Below, piece after piece: positions 18,240 to 28,181 of a stretch of 53,952 nucleotides of DNA. Each line of letters starts with the position of its first letter. Within the stretch, counting starts at the first letter, position 1. Both the position numbers and the translations under genes were made by a program. This DNA comes from Alteromonadaceae bacterium (lineage in GTDB: Bacteria; Pseudomonadota; Gammaproteobacteria; Enterobacterales; Alteromonadaceae): contig JABSOI010000042.1 of assembly GCA_013216015.1 (NCBI GenBank), positions 1 to 53,952 of the forward strand, in the 5' to 3' direction. The notes below the pieces were generated by a model. The model saw nothing but the letters and a program-made list of their open reading frames with translations. It was not told the origin of the DNA and did not search any database.

Positions 18240-19802
18240 ATGATGGAAAAACCCATAAAAAAAATAGTTATCATTGGTGGAGGGGCGTCTGGTTGGTTAA
18301 CTGCGGGGATTATTGCCGCCGAACATCGTGCGAATACTCCAACTGGCATTCAGATAACTTTGGTTGAATCTCCTGATATGAAAACTATTGGGGTTGGGGA
18401 AGGCACATGGCCAACCATGCGTATTACATTAAATAAATTAGGTATTTCAGAAACTGATTTGATCCAAAAATGTGATGCTTCATTTAAACAGGGCTCTAAG
18501 TTTGTTAACTGGGTAACAGGAGACAATAGCGATGCTTATTACCACCCATTTGTATTACCACAGGGTTTTGTAAATACTAATTTGGTACCTTACTGGCAAA
18601 AAATACGTCAAAAGATACCTTTTGCTGATGCGGTCAGTTTTCAATCGCATTTATGCGCCGGGGGATACGCGCCAAAGCAGCAAAGTACTCCGGAATTTGC
18701 AGCGGTTGCAAGTTATGGTTATCACCTAGATGCAGGAAAGTTTTCACAATTATTGCAAAAACAATGTACTGAGAAATTAGGCGTAAAACACGTGAGTGCT
18801 CATGTTAATGGCATAAACTCTGGTGAGAATGGTGAAATTGTCTCTGTAAGTACTAAAACTCACTCAGATATAGAGGGGGATTTGTTTATAGATTGTAGCG
18901 GGAGCGGCTCTTTATTATTAGGTGAACACTACAAGATCCCTTTTATCAGTAAGAAAAAGTATTTATTTAATGATACTGCGCTAGCCGTACAAGTACCTTA
19001 TGCTCAGAGCAACAGTCCTATTGCCTCGTCTACCATTTCTACCGCTCAATCTGCCGGATGGATTTGGGACATAGGACTACCAACAAGGCGGGGTATTGGT
19101 CATGTTTTTTCCAGTAGTCATACTAATGAAACCAGTGCTGAATTATTACTGAGACAGTATATTGCTCCAGTCGTTGGTAAGAGCGAAGCGGAACGAGCGG
19201 ATATTCGCAAAATAGCTTTTACTCCGGGGCATAGAGAAAAATTTTGGCATAAAAACTGTGTTGCAGTTGGCATGGCGGCAGGTTTTATTGAACCTTTGGA
19301 AGCTTCAGCTTTGGTTATGGTAGAGTTGTCAGCTAAGATGATCAGCGAAGAACTACCCGCCAGTCAATATATTATGGATATAACGGCTAAACGATTTAAC
19401 GAGCGCTTTTTATATCGCTGGGATCGTATTATTGATTTTTTAAAGCTGCATTATGTCTTGACTCAACGAACAGATTCACCTTATTGGCTCGACAACTGTT
19501 CTATGGATAGTATTCCCGAAAGATTACAGGAATTACTTGAATTATGGAAATATCAGGCACCCTCTGCCTACGATTTTACTCAACTTGATGAAATTTTTCC
19601 GGCCGCAAGTTATCAATATATCCTTTACGGTATGGGATTTGAGACTCAAAACAGAACCACTTGTAAAAACAATGAAAGTGACAATGCAGCACGTTTTTAT
19701 TTACAGGAGAACAGAAAAACAGTTGATAAATTTAAGGCCGCTTTGCCAACTAATCGCGAGTTGATTAATCATATAAAAGAGTTCGGAATTAGCAAGAGAT
19801 GA
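18240..19802 (+). CDS. Flavin-dependent tryptophan-halogenase family protein
   Basis: This 520-residue FAD enzyme has the dinucleotide motif GGGASGW near the N-terminus. The GVGEGTWPTM segment and a lysine in the position of the halogenase catalytic lysine (SFKQGSKFVNW) follow. The halogenase signature WxWxIP reads WIWDIGLP here, so the proline is displaced by an inserted or substituted glycine. ATG at 18240 is preferred over an in-frame TTG at 18192 because the GGGASGW fold then starts at the usual distance. Family members next to TonB receptors are common in marine carbohydrate loci, where their substrate is unknown. Halogenation is not assured. Confidence 0.85.
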   Translation: MMEKPIKKIVIIGGGASGWLTAGIIAAEHRANTPTGIQITLVESPDMKTIGVGEGTWPTMRITLNKLGISETDLIQKCDASFKQGSKFVNWVTGDNSDAYYHPFVLPQGFVNTNLVPYWQKIRQKIPFADAVSFQSHLCAGGYAPKQQSTPEFAAVASYGYHLDAGKFSQLLQKQCTEKLGVKHVSAHVNGINSGENGEIVSVSTKTHSDIEGDLFIDCSGSGSLLLGEHYKIPFISKKKYLFNDTALAVQVPYAQSNSPIASSTISTAQSAGWIWDIGLPTRRGIGHVFSSSHTNETSAELLLRQYIAPVVGKSEAERADIRKIAFTPGHREKFWHKNCVAVGMAAGFIEPLEASALVMVELSAKMISEELPASQYIMDITAKRFNERFLYRWDRIIDFLKLHYVLTQRTDSPYWLDNCSMDSIPERLQELLELWKYQAPSAYDFTQLDEIFPAASYQYILYGMGFETQNRTTCKNNESDNAARFYLQENRKTVDKFKAALPTNRELINHIKEFGISKR

Positions 19803-19985
19803 ACACATTCACCCTGATAGCGTTAACTCTTTGCATTACAGCTTGTAAGGATAAATAACTCTGCAGGTATTGAAATATACAATTGGTGGAATGAAGGATC
19901 ACATCGACAAGCCAGAAGTGGTATAGCCACAACAAATGTTGTAGCTGTAGTTTTTCTTGTTCCAAAGAACAAGCACTGCCATCGC
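19799..19985 (+). pseudogene. Remnant of a lipoprotein gene coupled to the halogenase
   Basis: An ATG overlaps the halogenase stop (ATGA) and opens MNTFTLIALTLCITACKDK, a clean lipoprotein signal peptide with lipobox ITAC, which ends at TAA after 19 residues. Dropping one A in the run before the stop continues into NNSAGIEIYNWWNEGSHRQA, which looks like the start of a sugar-ABC solute-binding protein. The frame decays soon after. I read this as a frameshifted, truncated gene that once followed the halogenase in an operon. A functional tiny lipoprotein is the alternative. Confidence 0.4.
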
Positions 19986-20037
19986 GATCACTATCAGCGC
20001 CTGTAACCAGATATTGAATTAAAAAGGGTTATTGACG

Positions 20038-21993
20038 TTAACCTATCTCTTTTCGTTTTATCAATAAATTGAATAACAGTATAAATAGAAACCAAATAGC
20101 ACTACTGCCACCGCCATTCGAACTGCCAGACTTGTCCGGAGTCACATCAGGCGGGTTAGATATTGGTGGGTCAGTGATGGGCGGCGGCGTCTCTATTACC
20201 GTCGACATTTGGATGTAGTCGACATTCATCGCAGTATCACCGCTATCAAACTGTAAGGTCAGAGTTGAATTTTCACTAATCGAGGTATTTAAAGTTACAT
20301 AAGCATAATTTCCTTCCCATGCACCTGTAGGGGCAAAGGAAACTGAATGTTTTTGATCATTAATATAGAGAGAAATAGTCCCTGCCAGCTCTGAAGTATA
20401 CCTAATAACCAGTGCTTCACTGTGTGGAAGATCACTGAGGCTGAATCCCGAACCATTGGTATAGATATAGGCAACGCCAGATCCTGCTGATGCATCCATG
20501 TCGGAAAATATTTGGGCATCTCCCAATAACATGGCATTCTCTGCTTCAAATCGTACTATATTTTCTGAATCGTCTTGAATATAAAAGATATCACTGTGGA
20601 CAGTGGTTGATTCTTTATCATCCGTCGCGACAACCCTGATCTGATGCTCACCCGGCGACAAGTTTTCCAGGGTCCAGCTAAAGGGAGCAATATTGATACT
20701 GCTAATAAGTTCTTCTCCTAGCTCTTCACTTAGCCCAGAGCCATTGATTGGTACATAGTTGTGGTACAGTGAAACCGAGGTAATACTACCATCGATATCT
20801 GAAGCCTCAGCATAGACGGTAATATCGCTGCCATTAGCTTGCAAAGACACAGGTACTGAAATACTGAGTTCAGGTGCAACATTATTAGTAGTGATAGAAT
20901 AACCCAAAATGTCAAACAGCTCTGGTTTTGCCTGATGAAAATTGGACGTTCCTATCTTATTTAACCATCTTTGTTTTATTGTGGCATTAGCCTGAACTCT
21001 TGAATCGCCCCAGTAGCCTTCAGGGCCATATATGCCATCGGTAGGATCCCAGCGGGGTTGTTCGTCCCAATTTGCATTAATATAGGTGATGGCTTTTACA
21101 TTATTTTCAGGATCACTGATAAAGTTAAAGTAAGGCTGATACCATTCTTCCCATATCTCATCAGCAGTTTTGCTTATTTTGTTTGAGCCCGAGCCAAGGT
21201 CTGATGAATAATTTAATTCACCAATTTTATAACCTTGAGGAGAAGATTCGTTTATAAAAAGTGGTTTGTTGTGATTTCTGGCAAATTCTGCGGCTTCATT
21301 GACTCTGGCATAATTGCAGTCTTGCGGTGAAAACCAACTGAGTCCGACCCAGTCAACCACGTCATCTCCTGGCCATAGTGCCTCCAACGGGGCTTGACCA
21401 GCAGGATTAGGACAATAAGAAGCCACTTGCCATACCAATGCTATTTGATCTTGATAGCCAAGATCACGGATACGCTGGTGGACATATTTGAAAGTAGTAA
21501 TAATAGCGCTGGCACTGTGATTATTCCAGGAACCATCCACTTCATAAGCCCAGCGCAGATAAACGGGTTGCTGGTAATTACCGAGCGTATTGAGCAATAT
21601 ATCTATATTATTGTTGTAATTACCGGCAGCGACATCAAAAATAACACCGTTCATTGATACGCCAATCACTAACGCAGAGCCCGGATAACTGTTAGCAAGC
21701 TCCTGAATATTGTTACGACCAGCACCTGAATCAGCATTAGCTGTCAGCCCGGCAAGGCTGGTAATCCCTATATAATTGGTTACACCACCCGCCATTATAC
21801 CCAGACTTTGGTGATAGTCATTGATGCTATCAACATCCTGGCCAATGCTCAGCAATACACCTTTACTTGGCATCAGTGTTGCGGCAATTGCCTGGGTTGC
21901 TAATCCATGAAATATAGTAAACATTAACACTAACATTAACAGTAAACAGTTCCTGCTCAATGTAAATGTTTGGTGCTTGGTTGAACTATTCAT
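20038..21993 (-). CDS. Secreted GH26 endo-xylanase-like protein (beta-1,3-xylanase type) with CBM and GlyGly-CTERM tail
   Basis: This 651-residue protein has a signal peptide (about residues 1-38) and a GH26 catalytic domain (about 39-350). The proton donor is probably Glu151 in AYEVDGSW and the nucleophile Glu249 in LFINESS. The opening [16 protein letters not shown] and the [11 protein letters not shown] segment resemble beta-1,3-xylanases of marine bacteria as I remember them. An Ig-like domain (371-473), a CBM6/CBM35-like beta-sandwich starting RFEAENA (478-598), a Pro-rich linker (600-620) and a C-terminal [10 protein letters not shown]-helix-KRK tail (622-651) follow. The tail fits GlyGly-CTERM sorting by rhombosortase. 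A LacI-type operator lies 198 bp upstream. Confidence 0.8.
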   Translation of the reverse strand: MNSSTKHQTFTLSRNCLLLMLVLMFTIFHGLATQAIAATLMPSKGVLLSIGQDVDSINDYHQSLGIMAGGVTNYIGITSLAGLTANADSGAGRNNIQELANSYPGSALVIGVSMNGVIFDVAAGNYNNNIDILLNTLGNYQQPVYLRWAYEVDGSWNNHSASAIITTFKYVHQRIRDLGYQDQIALVWQVASYCPNPAGQAPLEALWPGDDVVDWVGLSWFSPQDCNYARVNEAAEFARNHNKPLFINESSPQGYKIGELNYSSDLGSGSNKISKTADEIWEEWYQPYFNFISDPENNVKAITYINANWDEQPRWDPTDGIYGPEGYWGDSRVQANATIKQRWLNKIGTSNFHQAKPELFDILGYSITTNNVAPELSISVPVSLQANGSDITVYAEASDIDGSITSVSLYHNYVPINGSGLSEELGEELISSINIAPFSWTLENLSPGEHQIRVVATDDKESTTVHSDIFYIQDDSENIVRFEAENAMLLGDAQIFSDMDASAGSGVAYIYTNGSGFSLSDLPHSEALVIRYTSELAGTISLYINDQKHSVSFAPTGAWEGNYAYVTLNTSISENSTLTLQFDSGDTAMNVDYIQMSTVIETPPPITDPPISNPPDVTPDKSGSSNGGGSSAIWFLFILLFNLLIKRKEIG

Positions 21994-22190
21994 CTTTTAT
22001 TAACCTTATTATTGTTAAAACAAATTAGACTCGTTCCTCAAGAACTGAACTGATTGATAATTGTCTTATTGAAGTTATTTATTAGATCAACACAGAAAAA
22101 ATCTTCCATAAGTAAATAACCATCAGACCAAAATTGTTCTGCCAGTTTTTGTTCCTTCATAACAACACCCTATCATATTTATCATCACGA

Positions 22191-22204
22191 TGTTAGCGTT
22201 AACA
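22191..22204. promoter_or_regulatory. LacI-type operator, site 2 (upstream of GH26 gene)
   Basis: TGTTAGCGTTAACA is a palindrome apart from its central G/T pair and matches the locus consensus. It lies 198 bp upstream of the GH26 start on the minus strand. Confidence 0.7.
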
Positions 22205-22338
22205 TTTTAATTTTTTTATATATTGATGTAAACAATTAAACGGAGCTAGTGGGATCAAGTACTGTGATGGGTTGGGCTATAATGTCTAGTAATTAGTGGT
22301 GTTCGGATAGGAAACAAGAAAAATTAAGAGATTAAAGT

Positions 22339-22364
22339 AAAAAACCACCTTCAGGGGAAGGTGG
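22339..22364 (-). terminator. Rho-independent terminator of the TonB receptor-lipoprotein unit
   Basis: Read on the minus strand, CCACCTTC-CCCT-GAAGGTGG forms a perfect 8-bp stem followed by TTTTTTACTT. It closes the transcript that ends with the five-repeat lipoprotein and separates it from the GH26 gene. Confidence 0.85.
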
Positions 22365-22412
22365 CTTGGGTATAAGCATTATAATTTACTTTATAACGCT
22401 ACCAGAGATTGA

Positions 22413-25187
22413 TCATTCATAAAAACCGAAATGTAAGCCTGTGCCCGCTGTAAAATCGCCACTTGGTGTAATTGTTACAACGTCACCTTCAGCCAACGGT
22501 GTGCTTAATTCCAAAAAGAATATTGATGGCGAACCAAAATAAGTAGTCTCCCAATTATCTGAGTTGCGAACAGGTATGATCACACCTGTATTTTCGCCAT
22601 TAACCGTAACATCAACGCCTAGGGGTCCACCGCCATTATCACCGACTGCTAAACTTAAGCCTACAATACTTGTGCCTGCTGCTGCTGCTGGAACGGTAAT
22701 TTGGACTATATCACCATTTCCTGTAAAGCCGCCCATCAGGCCATTATCTAGAATAGTTGGGCCAGTTACACCACAACAGTTACCCTCATCAACATCGTTG
22801 CCAATAAAGCTCTCTGCGGGAAGCGCAGTAAAGGGAAACTGTGTTAGTGCTGCATAGGTATTGCCATAAAAACCGAAATTCAAGCCTGTACCCGCTGAAA
22901 AATCGCCACTTGGTGTCAGTGCTATAACATCACCTTCAACTAAAGGAGTGTCTAATGTTAAGAAGAAGGTATTGGGGGTACTTGCATATGTGGTCTCCCA
23001 GTTATCTGAGTTACGTGAAGGCAATATCACACCAGCATCCTCACCATTAATCGTAACGTCAACACCAAGGGGGGCACCGCCATTATCACCTACCGCCAAG
23101 CCTAAACCTATGGTAGTGATACCAGCAGCAACAGATGGCACAGTAATTTGGACAATATCACCATTTCCTGTGTAACCACCCATAAAGCCATTATCTAATA
23201 TAGTCGGGCCAGTTACACCACAGCAGTTACCTTCATCAATATCGTTACCAATAAAGCTTTCAGCGGGTAGTTCTGTAAATCCAAACTCTAACAGAGTTGG
23301 AATATAAAAACCGAAGTGTAAGCCAACACCAGCAGCAAAATCTCCTATGGGTGTTATAGAGATCACATCGCCTTCTGCTAATGGAGCGTCTAATGTTAAA
23401 AAGAAGGTATTGGGTACATTATCATATGTGGTCACCCAATCATCTGAATTACGAGAAGGCTTAATCATACCAGCATCCTCACCATTAACCGTAACATCAA
23501 CACCAAGAGGGGCTCCGCCATTATCACCTACAGCTAAACCTAAGCCTATTACATTTAAGCCAGCAGCTCCGGCAGGTACATTAATTGTGACAATATCACC
23601 ATTTCCATAGAATCCATTTAACGTTCCATCATCTTGAATTACTGGGTCTGCTAAACCACAACATTCCGCAATGCCGTTACCAACGATATTTTCTGCCGGA
23701 AGGCTATCAAAAGTAAGTTTTACTACGGCTTTATAGGTATGAGGTGCTGCAAGGGTATTTTCTTGTTCAGGCTCTTCTGGTGGTATTACCACATCTTCTT
23801 CTTCTAGTGTACCTGGCAGATAAAAGCCAACAGAAATGCCTACACCTGCCGAAAATTGATTATCTGTCATCAGAGTAACTATTTGACCTGAAGATAATGG
23901 AACGTCCAGAGTGACATAAGCCGTAGGAATGGCGTTTTCTAGAAATGCACCCCAGCTAGAATCTGCATTGCCATGAAGTATTAATGTTGCTACTTGAACT
24001 CCATCAACTAATACTGACATAGAGCCTGAAGAATCGGTACCCCGGTAATAGGTAAAGCCAACAACCGATAAACCACTGGCTTCTTCTGGTACTATAACGC
24101 TAAAGCCGTCACCCGGACCATCAAGGCCGCCTAGGTTGCCATCTTCGTTCAAAAAGGGGTCTGGGCCGCAGCATTCTGAAATACCATTGCCGATTATTTC
24201 AGAAATAGCGTCTTCATCACCCAATTTTACTAAAGCAATTAATTCTGGTGGTTTTCCATTAGGAATTAAGTCAGCAATTTTCCAATTGTTTATGTCGGCG
24301 CCCAGCATATCACCAACAAACTGATCTTCAGCGTAGAAATACAAGGGTTCATCGTTGATGGTCACTTGCAGTGAACCGTCTGTACGTGTAATGGTGCTGA
24401 CATTACCACTGCTAAAAGGTACTAAATGCTCCAGCGTAGGAATGGTATAAGGCGGCCATTGCGCTGCACAATCATCAACACAAGCACTTTCACCTTCTAC
24501 CTTATCCTCATCAAACGTATATAGGGTCATGCCTTCAATGTTAGCGGTATTGCCAGCCACTAGATATTGGTAGTTTTCGTTATTATAAAAACCAATTGAA
24601 TCAAGATTACCAGCAGAGAATGCATCATCAACGATAAGTGTGACCACTTGTCCAGCAGTTAAAGCGCCAACTTCAAGATATACGGTTGGTATGCCATTGT
24701 TTGCCAACGTGGCCCAGTCATCTGAGTTTATCACTGGTATTAACGAGCCAACTTCCACATCATCAATCAATACAGTCATTGAGCCTTCATTAGTTGAAGC
24801 ATTACTTCCTCTGAAGTAATTCAGTCCTATGTGGGTTGTACCCTCAGCATCGTCGGGTACGACAACACTAATTCCATCACCGGGGCCAGTTAAACCCTCA
24901 ATATTTGTACCTGTAATAGCTGGCTCACCACAACATTCATCAACATTATTGCTGATAAGAATGCTAATGTTTTCTTCTTCGAATTCCAGACTTATAGCTG
25001 AAACTAATTCTGGGCTTTTTATTTCGCCGATAGTGTCTGTGAGCAAAACAAGATTAGTTGTGGGGATTGTTATGCCAGGGGTTTCAAGTACTGGAGTTGT
25101 GTCTCCACCGCCACAGGCACTTAAAGTTAAGGCTATCAGCCCGACACTGAAAGATTCCAGTAGTGTAATAACATGTAATTTTTTCAT
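22413..25187 (-). CDS. Surface-type lipoprotein with five CC-repeats and an embedded PF03640-like domain
   Basis: This 924-residue protein has a lipoprotein signal (lipobox LSAC, Cys25). Five beta-rich repeats of about 130 residues lie at roughly 75-201, 329-457, 499-629, 642-774 and 792-924. Each opens with N-x-CC-G (Cys pairs at 85-86, 339-340, 509-510, 655-656, 804-805), continues through a GxGDxxxxxVP strand, and ends in FSAG...GFY. Repeats 3-5 are the most alike. Between repeats 1 and 2 is a segment (204-306) with GMTLYTFDEDK, CVDDCAAQWPP and PLYFY, like the secreted repeat family PF03640. The gene starts 43 bp after a TonB receptor and shares its terminator, in the position of a SusD-type glycan-binding partner. 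I do not recognise the repeat family; carbohydrate binding is inferred. Confidence 0.75.
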   Translation of the reverse strand: MKKLHVITLLESFSVGLIALTLSACGGGDTTPVLETPGITIPTTNLVLLTDTIGEIKSPELVSAISLEFEEENISILISNNVDECCGEPAITGTNIEGLTGPGDGISVVVPDDAEGTTHIGLNYFRGSNASTNEGSMTVLIDDVEVGSLIPVINSDDWATLANNGIPTVYLEVGALTAGQVVTLIVDDAFSAGNLDSIGFYNNENYQYLVAGNTANIEGMTLYTFDEDKVEGESACVDDCAAQWPPYTIPTLEHLVPFSSGNVSTITRTDGSLQVTINDEPLYFYAEDQFVGDMLGADINNWKIADLIPNGKPPELIALVKLGDEDAISEIIGNGISECCGPDPFLNEDGNLGGLDGPGDGFSVIVPEEASGLSVVGFTYYRGTDSSGSMSVLVDGVQVATLILHGNADSSWGAFLENAIPTAYVTLDVPLSSGQIVTLMTDNQFSAGVGISVGFYLPGTLEEEDVVIPPEEPEQENTLAAPHTYKAVVKLTFDSLPAENIVGNGIAECCGLADPVIQDDGTLNGFYGNGDIVTINVPAGAAGLNVIGLGLAVGDNGGAPLGVDVTVNGEDAGMIKPSRNSDDWVTTYDNVPNTFFLTLDAPLAEGDVISITPIGDFAAGVGLHFGFYIPTLLEFGFTELPAESFIGNDIDEGNCCGVTGPTILDNGFMGGYTGNGDIVQITVPSVAAGITTIGLGLAVGDNGGAPLGVDVTINGEDAGVILPSRNSDNWETTYASTPNTFFLTLDTPLVEGDVIALTPSGDFSAGTGLNFGFYGNTYAALTQFPFTALPAESFIGNDVDEGNCCGVTGPTILDNGLMGGFTGNGDIVQITVPAAAAGTSIVGLSLAVGDNGGGPLGVDVTVNGENTGVIIPVRNSDNWETTYFGSPSIFFLELSTPLAEGDVVTITPSGDFTAGTGLHFGFYE

Positions 25188-25230
25188 TATCTCATACCTT
25201 TCGTTAACGTTATTATTTTATGAGTAAAAG

Positions 25231-28101
25231 TTAGAAGTTATAACGCATGCCCAGGTTATATCTGGCACCGTATTGTCTGGCGTTTAGTAATTGTTCTTCA
25301 TAACGTCCATATATACGTTGAGTTTCTTCAGTGATGTTGAGGCCTTCGACAAAAACGGTGAAATTCTCAGAAATCTCAAAGCTGGCACTGACATCCCATT
25401 GTCCATAGGCTTCTGTGTGCTGAGGTTCGTTAGCGCCACCTTCTTGCTGGCCAATGGCGGATAAAAACTCATCGCGCCAGTTATAAGCAATACGTGCCTG
25501 TATGCCATCTTTGTCATAAAAGGCTACAAGGTTGGCTGAATCACTTAGCCCAGGTAGAGCAAATTGCACACCGATTTGTTCATTGTTATATCCGACATCA
25601 CCACTGACTATGGTAAAGTTCGCGATGGTTCCAAAACCAGATTCACCAAATAGATGTTGAACCGCAAACTCCCAACCATCAATAGAAACGGTCTCTCCAT
25701 TAGTCGGTTTATTGATACCCCAAACCACCAGTTCATCGGTTGCATCACCTATAATAGTAATTGCATCACCGCCCTGATTTTCTAGCATGCGGTCGAAGAT
25801 GTTTTCTTCGGTTAGCTGTATTCCTTCATCAATAAGTTGTTGTCTGGCCAAGTCACTCCGTGCACCATTGTAAGGGTCGTAAATTCCGTCTAAGGTTTCT
25901 TGTTCAACAGTGGTCACCAAGAAATTATCGACATTTTTACTGAAATAACCTGCTGATACATAGCTGCCTTCGTCGTAATAATATTCTAATGAAAGATCAA
26001 TATTATCGGCGGTATAAGGCAATAAACTAGGATTTCCTCTGTAACCTGTGCGAGCACCAATTTTAGGTTTGTCATTCATTGACGTGGTACCGCGCATTGC
26101 CGAAAGGTTGTTACGGGTTACGGTGCGGCTATATGAAAAACGAGCCAGTAAATCATCAGTTAATTCAATGTTGATATCCAAGCTAGGCAAGAACAAGTCA
26201 TAGTCACTGCCTACATCGGTATAAGTACTTTCGTTTGCGCTTATAGACTCAAACTCAGTCGAAGAGAACCATTCAACATATAAGAGTTCTTTTTCTAAAC
26301 TACTGGCACTAACATCCGATTGTTCATAGCGAAAACCGGCAACTGTACTAATCGGCATGCCGTTAAACTCAGACTCGAATGTAAATTGAATATAGGCACT
26401 GGTGGTTTCTTCAATGACAGTATGATCATCTTTGGGAGCCCCTGGATTGAAATCAATGCCTAAACCTGCTTCTGCTTGTTGTAGTGCTATTGCGCCGTCA
26501 AAGCTGTAAAAATATGGCAGGACACTACCGGTGAAACTGGTAAACAGGCCGTCTGTGCCTTTTTTTACAAAGATGTCATTGTCAAAATAGGCACTGCTTG
26601 CTTGGGTAGCTACACCGTAAAAACCAGAAGAAAATTGAGAAAATGATGACATTTCGACGAAACTAACACCGAAATCTATGCTGGATAAAGCACTATTTCC
26701 ATCGTTAACCCAGTTACCATCGAGTCGAAATTGCTCAATATCGGTTTTCATTGCACTGGAATTGGCTATGGCAATATTAGGGGCGATTTGGTCGGGCGTG
26801 ATCCCAGTGGTAATGTCCATGAAATCTAATTCCAGGAATGGAATTTCTCTGTTAGTGAAGTCAACACTTTTACCATCGATTTTAGTGCCCACAATGATAA
26901 AACTATTGTTACCATCGTCTAAGCCCTTTGATTCAGCTGTCGAGTTATGATAATCAAAAGTAAAACTTAACGTATCGTTTGCCAGCCATTCAATATTAAA
27001 ACCAATGGAGTTATTTTCACTGCCCGCACTATTGTCGTAGCCGAAGTAATCCATGGTGCCGCCAGTTTCATCCAGAAATAACGTGGTGCCATGTTCATTG
27101 ATGGTGACTTCATTGACATTACCGCCACCGTTAAACCAAACACCAAAGTGATTGCGATCGCTGGAGGTTTCGTTTTCGGCATAAGTATAATCAAGTGTTG
27201 CAGTAATATTTTGGACTGGTTTATACTGTAACACCACTTGTGCATTGGTTCTTGTACGCTCAATATCACCGACATCATATTTAAAGTTACGCGGCAGCCA
27301 GGTATTATCGTCGGGATTTAGATTGCTATTATTCACAGTCGCTGAACTAAGATCACCCAGGCTGTTGGCGCGCCAACCAGAAACTTCGGCATTTTGCTCT
27401 CGACTGTCTCGTTTTTGATAAGAGCCTGTCACTAATATCCCAAAGGTATCATCGGCAAAGGTATTGCTAAATAATCCAGACAATTCAGGTGTTATATCGT
27501 TACCGGTTTCAACAGTTGTATCCATAACCCCTTTAACACCAAGTGACGCTTTTAAGCCAGGATTATTAAGGGGTCGCGCAGTGATTATATTGATAGTAGA
27601 GCCTATTCCACCGCTGGGATTAGCCGCACGACCAGTTTTGTATATTTCTACCGCACTGACACTTTCAGATGCAAGGTTGCCAAAATCAAAAGAACGAGTA
27701 GAAGGAGCGCTGGTCATCCCCATTGCTGCGGTTGGCATTTGACGACCATTTAAGGTTACTAAGTTAAAGTTAGGCCCAAATCCTCTCACAGTAACATGGC
27801 TACCTTCATTATTTGACCGATCAATAGACACACCTGAAATTCGTTGCAGAGACTCTGCTAGATTAGTATCTGGAAATTTCCCCATGTCTTCTGCCGAAAT
27901 TGCATCTACAACACCATGGGCATCTCGTTTGATATCCATTGCTTTGATCATGCTGGCGCGAATACCTGTCACCTCAATAACTTCTATGTTTTCATCAATT
28001 TCTTTTTCATCAGCTGCAAAAACGGGCGAAATTGCCGACGCACCCAGTATAAGGGATAAACTAGTAGCTAATTGTGTCTTGCTGAACCTTTTATGTTTCA
28101 T
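25231..28101 (-). CDS. TonB-dependent outer-membrane receptor (xylan locus)
   Basis: This 956-residue receptor has a signal peptide ending VFA-A (about residues 1-29) and a TonB-box-like segment IEVIEVTGIRASM. The plug domain starts at AISAEDMGKFPDTN and includes VRGFGPNFNLVTLNGRQMP. A 22-strand barrel follows, ending in the terminal phenylalanine of MRYNF. It would import oligosaccharides released by the GH26 enzyme. Three LacI-type palindromes lie 59, 305 and 462 bp upstream. The five-repeat lipoprotein follows after 43 bp on the same transcript. No N-terminal secretin/STN signalling domain is present. Confidence 0.93.
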   Translation of the reverse strand: MKHKRFSKTQLATSLSLILGASAISPVFAADEKEIDENIEVIEVTGIRASMIKAMDIKRDAHGVVDAISAEDMGKFPDTNLAESLQRISGVSIDRSNNEGSHVTVRGFGPNFNLVTLNGRQMPTAAMGMTSAPSTRSFDFGNLASESVSAVEIYKTGRAANPSGGIGSTINIITARPLNNPGLKASLGVKGVMDTTVETGNDITPELSGLFSNTFADDTFGILVTGSYQKRDSREQNAEVSGWRANSLGDLSSATVNNSNLNPDDNTWLPRNFKYDVGDIERTRTNAQVVLQYKPVQNITATLDYTYAENETSSDRNHFGVWFNGGGNVNEVTINEHGTTLFLDETGGTMDYFGYDNSAGSENNSIGFNIEWLANDTLSFTFDYHNSTAESKGLDDGNNSFIIVGTKIDGKSVDFTNREIPFLELDFMDITTGITPDQIAPNIAIANSSAMKTDIEQFRLDGNWVNDGNSALSSIDFGVSFVEMSSFSQFSSGFYGVATQASSAYFDNDIFVKKGTDGLFTSFTGSVLPYFYSFDGAIALQQAEAGLGIDFNPGAPKDDHTVIEETTSAYIQFTFESEFNGMPISTVAGFRYEQSDVSASSLEKELLYVEWFSSTEFESISANESTYTDVGSDYDLFLPSLDINIELTDDLLARFSYSRTVTRNNLSAMRGTTSMNDKPKIGARTGYRGNPSLLPYTADNIDLSLEYYYDEGSYVSAGYFSKNVDNFLVTTVEQETLDGIYDPYNGARSDLARQQLIDEGIQLTEENIFDRMLENQGGDAITIIGDATDELVVWGINKPTNGETVSIDGWEFAVQHLFGESGFGTIANFTIVSGDVGYNNEQIGVQFALPGLSDSANLVAFYDKDGIQARIAYNWRDEFLSAIGQQEGGANEPQHTEAYGQWDVSASFEISENFTVFVEGLNITEETQRIYGRYEEQLLNARQYGARYNLGMRYNF

Positions 28102-28159
28102 TTGATTGACCTTGATTATTAATATTTAAGGAACCTGTAAGTTGCAATGCTAAAAAATA

Positions 28160-28173
28160 AGGTAGCGCTAACA
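28160..28173. promoter_or_regulatory. LacI-type operator, site 3
   Basis: AGGTAGCGCTAACA has a perfect right half (GCTAACA) and a degenerate left end. It lies 59 bp upstream of the TonB receptor start. Confidence 0.6.
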
Positions 28174-28181
28174 TTGTTTTT

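Noticed and set aside
19815-19828. TGATAGCGTTAACT as an eighth LacI operator
   Set aside because: It encodes part of the lipoprotein signal peptide LIALT and lies in a convergent 3' region, so the likeness is probably chance.
25201-25214. Palindrome-like TCGTTAACGTTATT between the receptor and lipoprotein genes
   Set aside because: It matches neither operator family well and lies inside a likely single transcript.
24829-25227. Plus-strand 132-residue open frame opposite the lipoprotein gene
   Set aside because: It is a low-complexity antisense shadow of the repeat-coding strand with no family resemblance.
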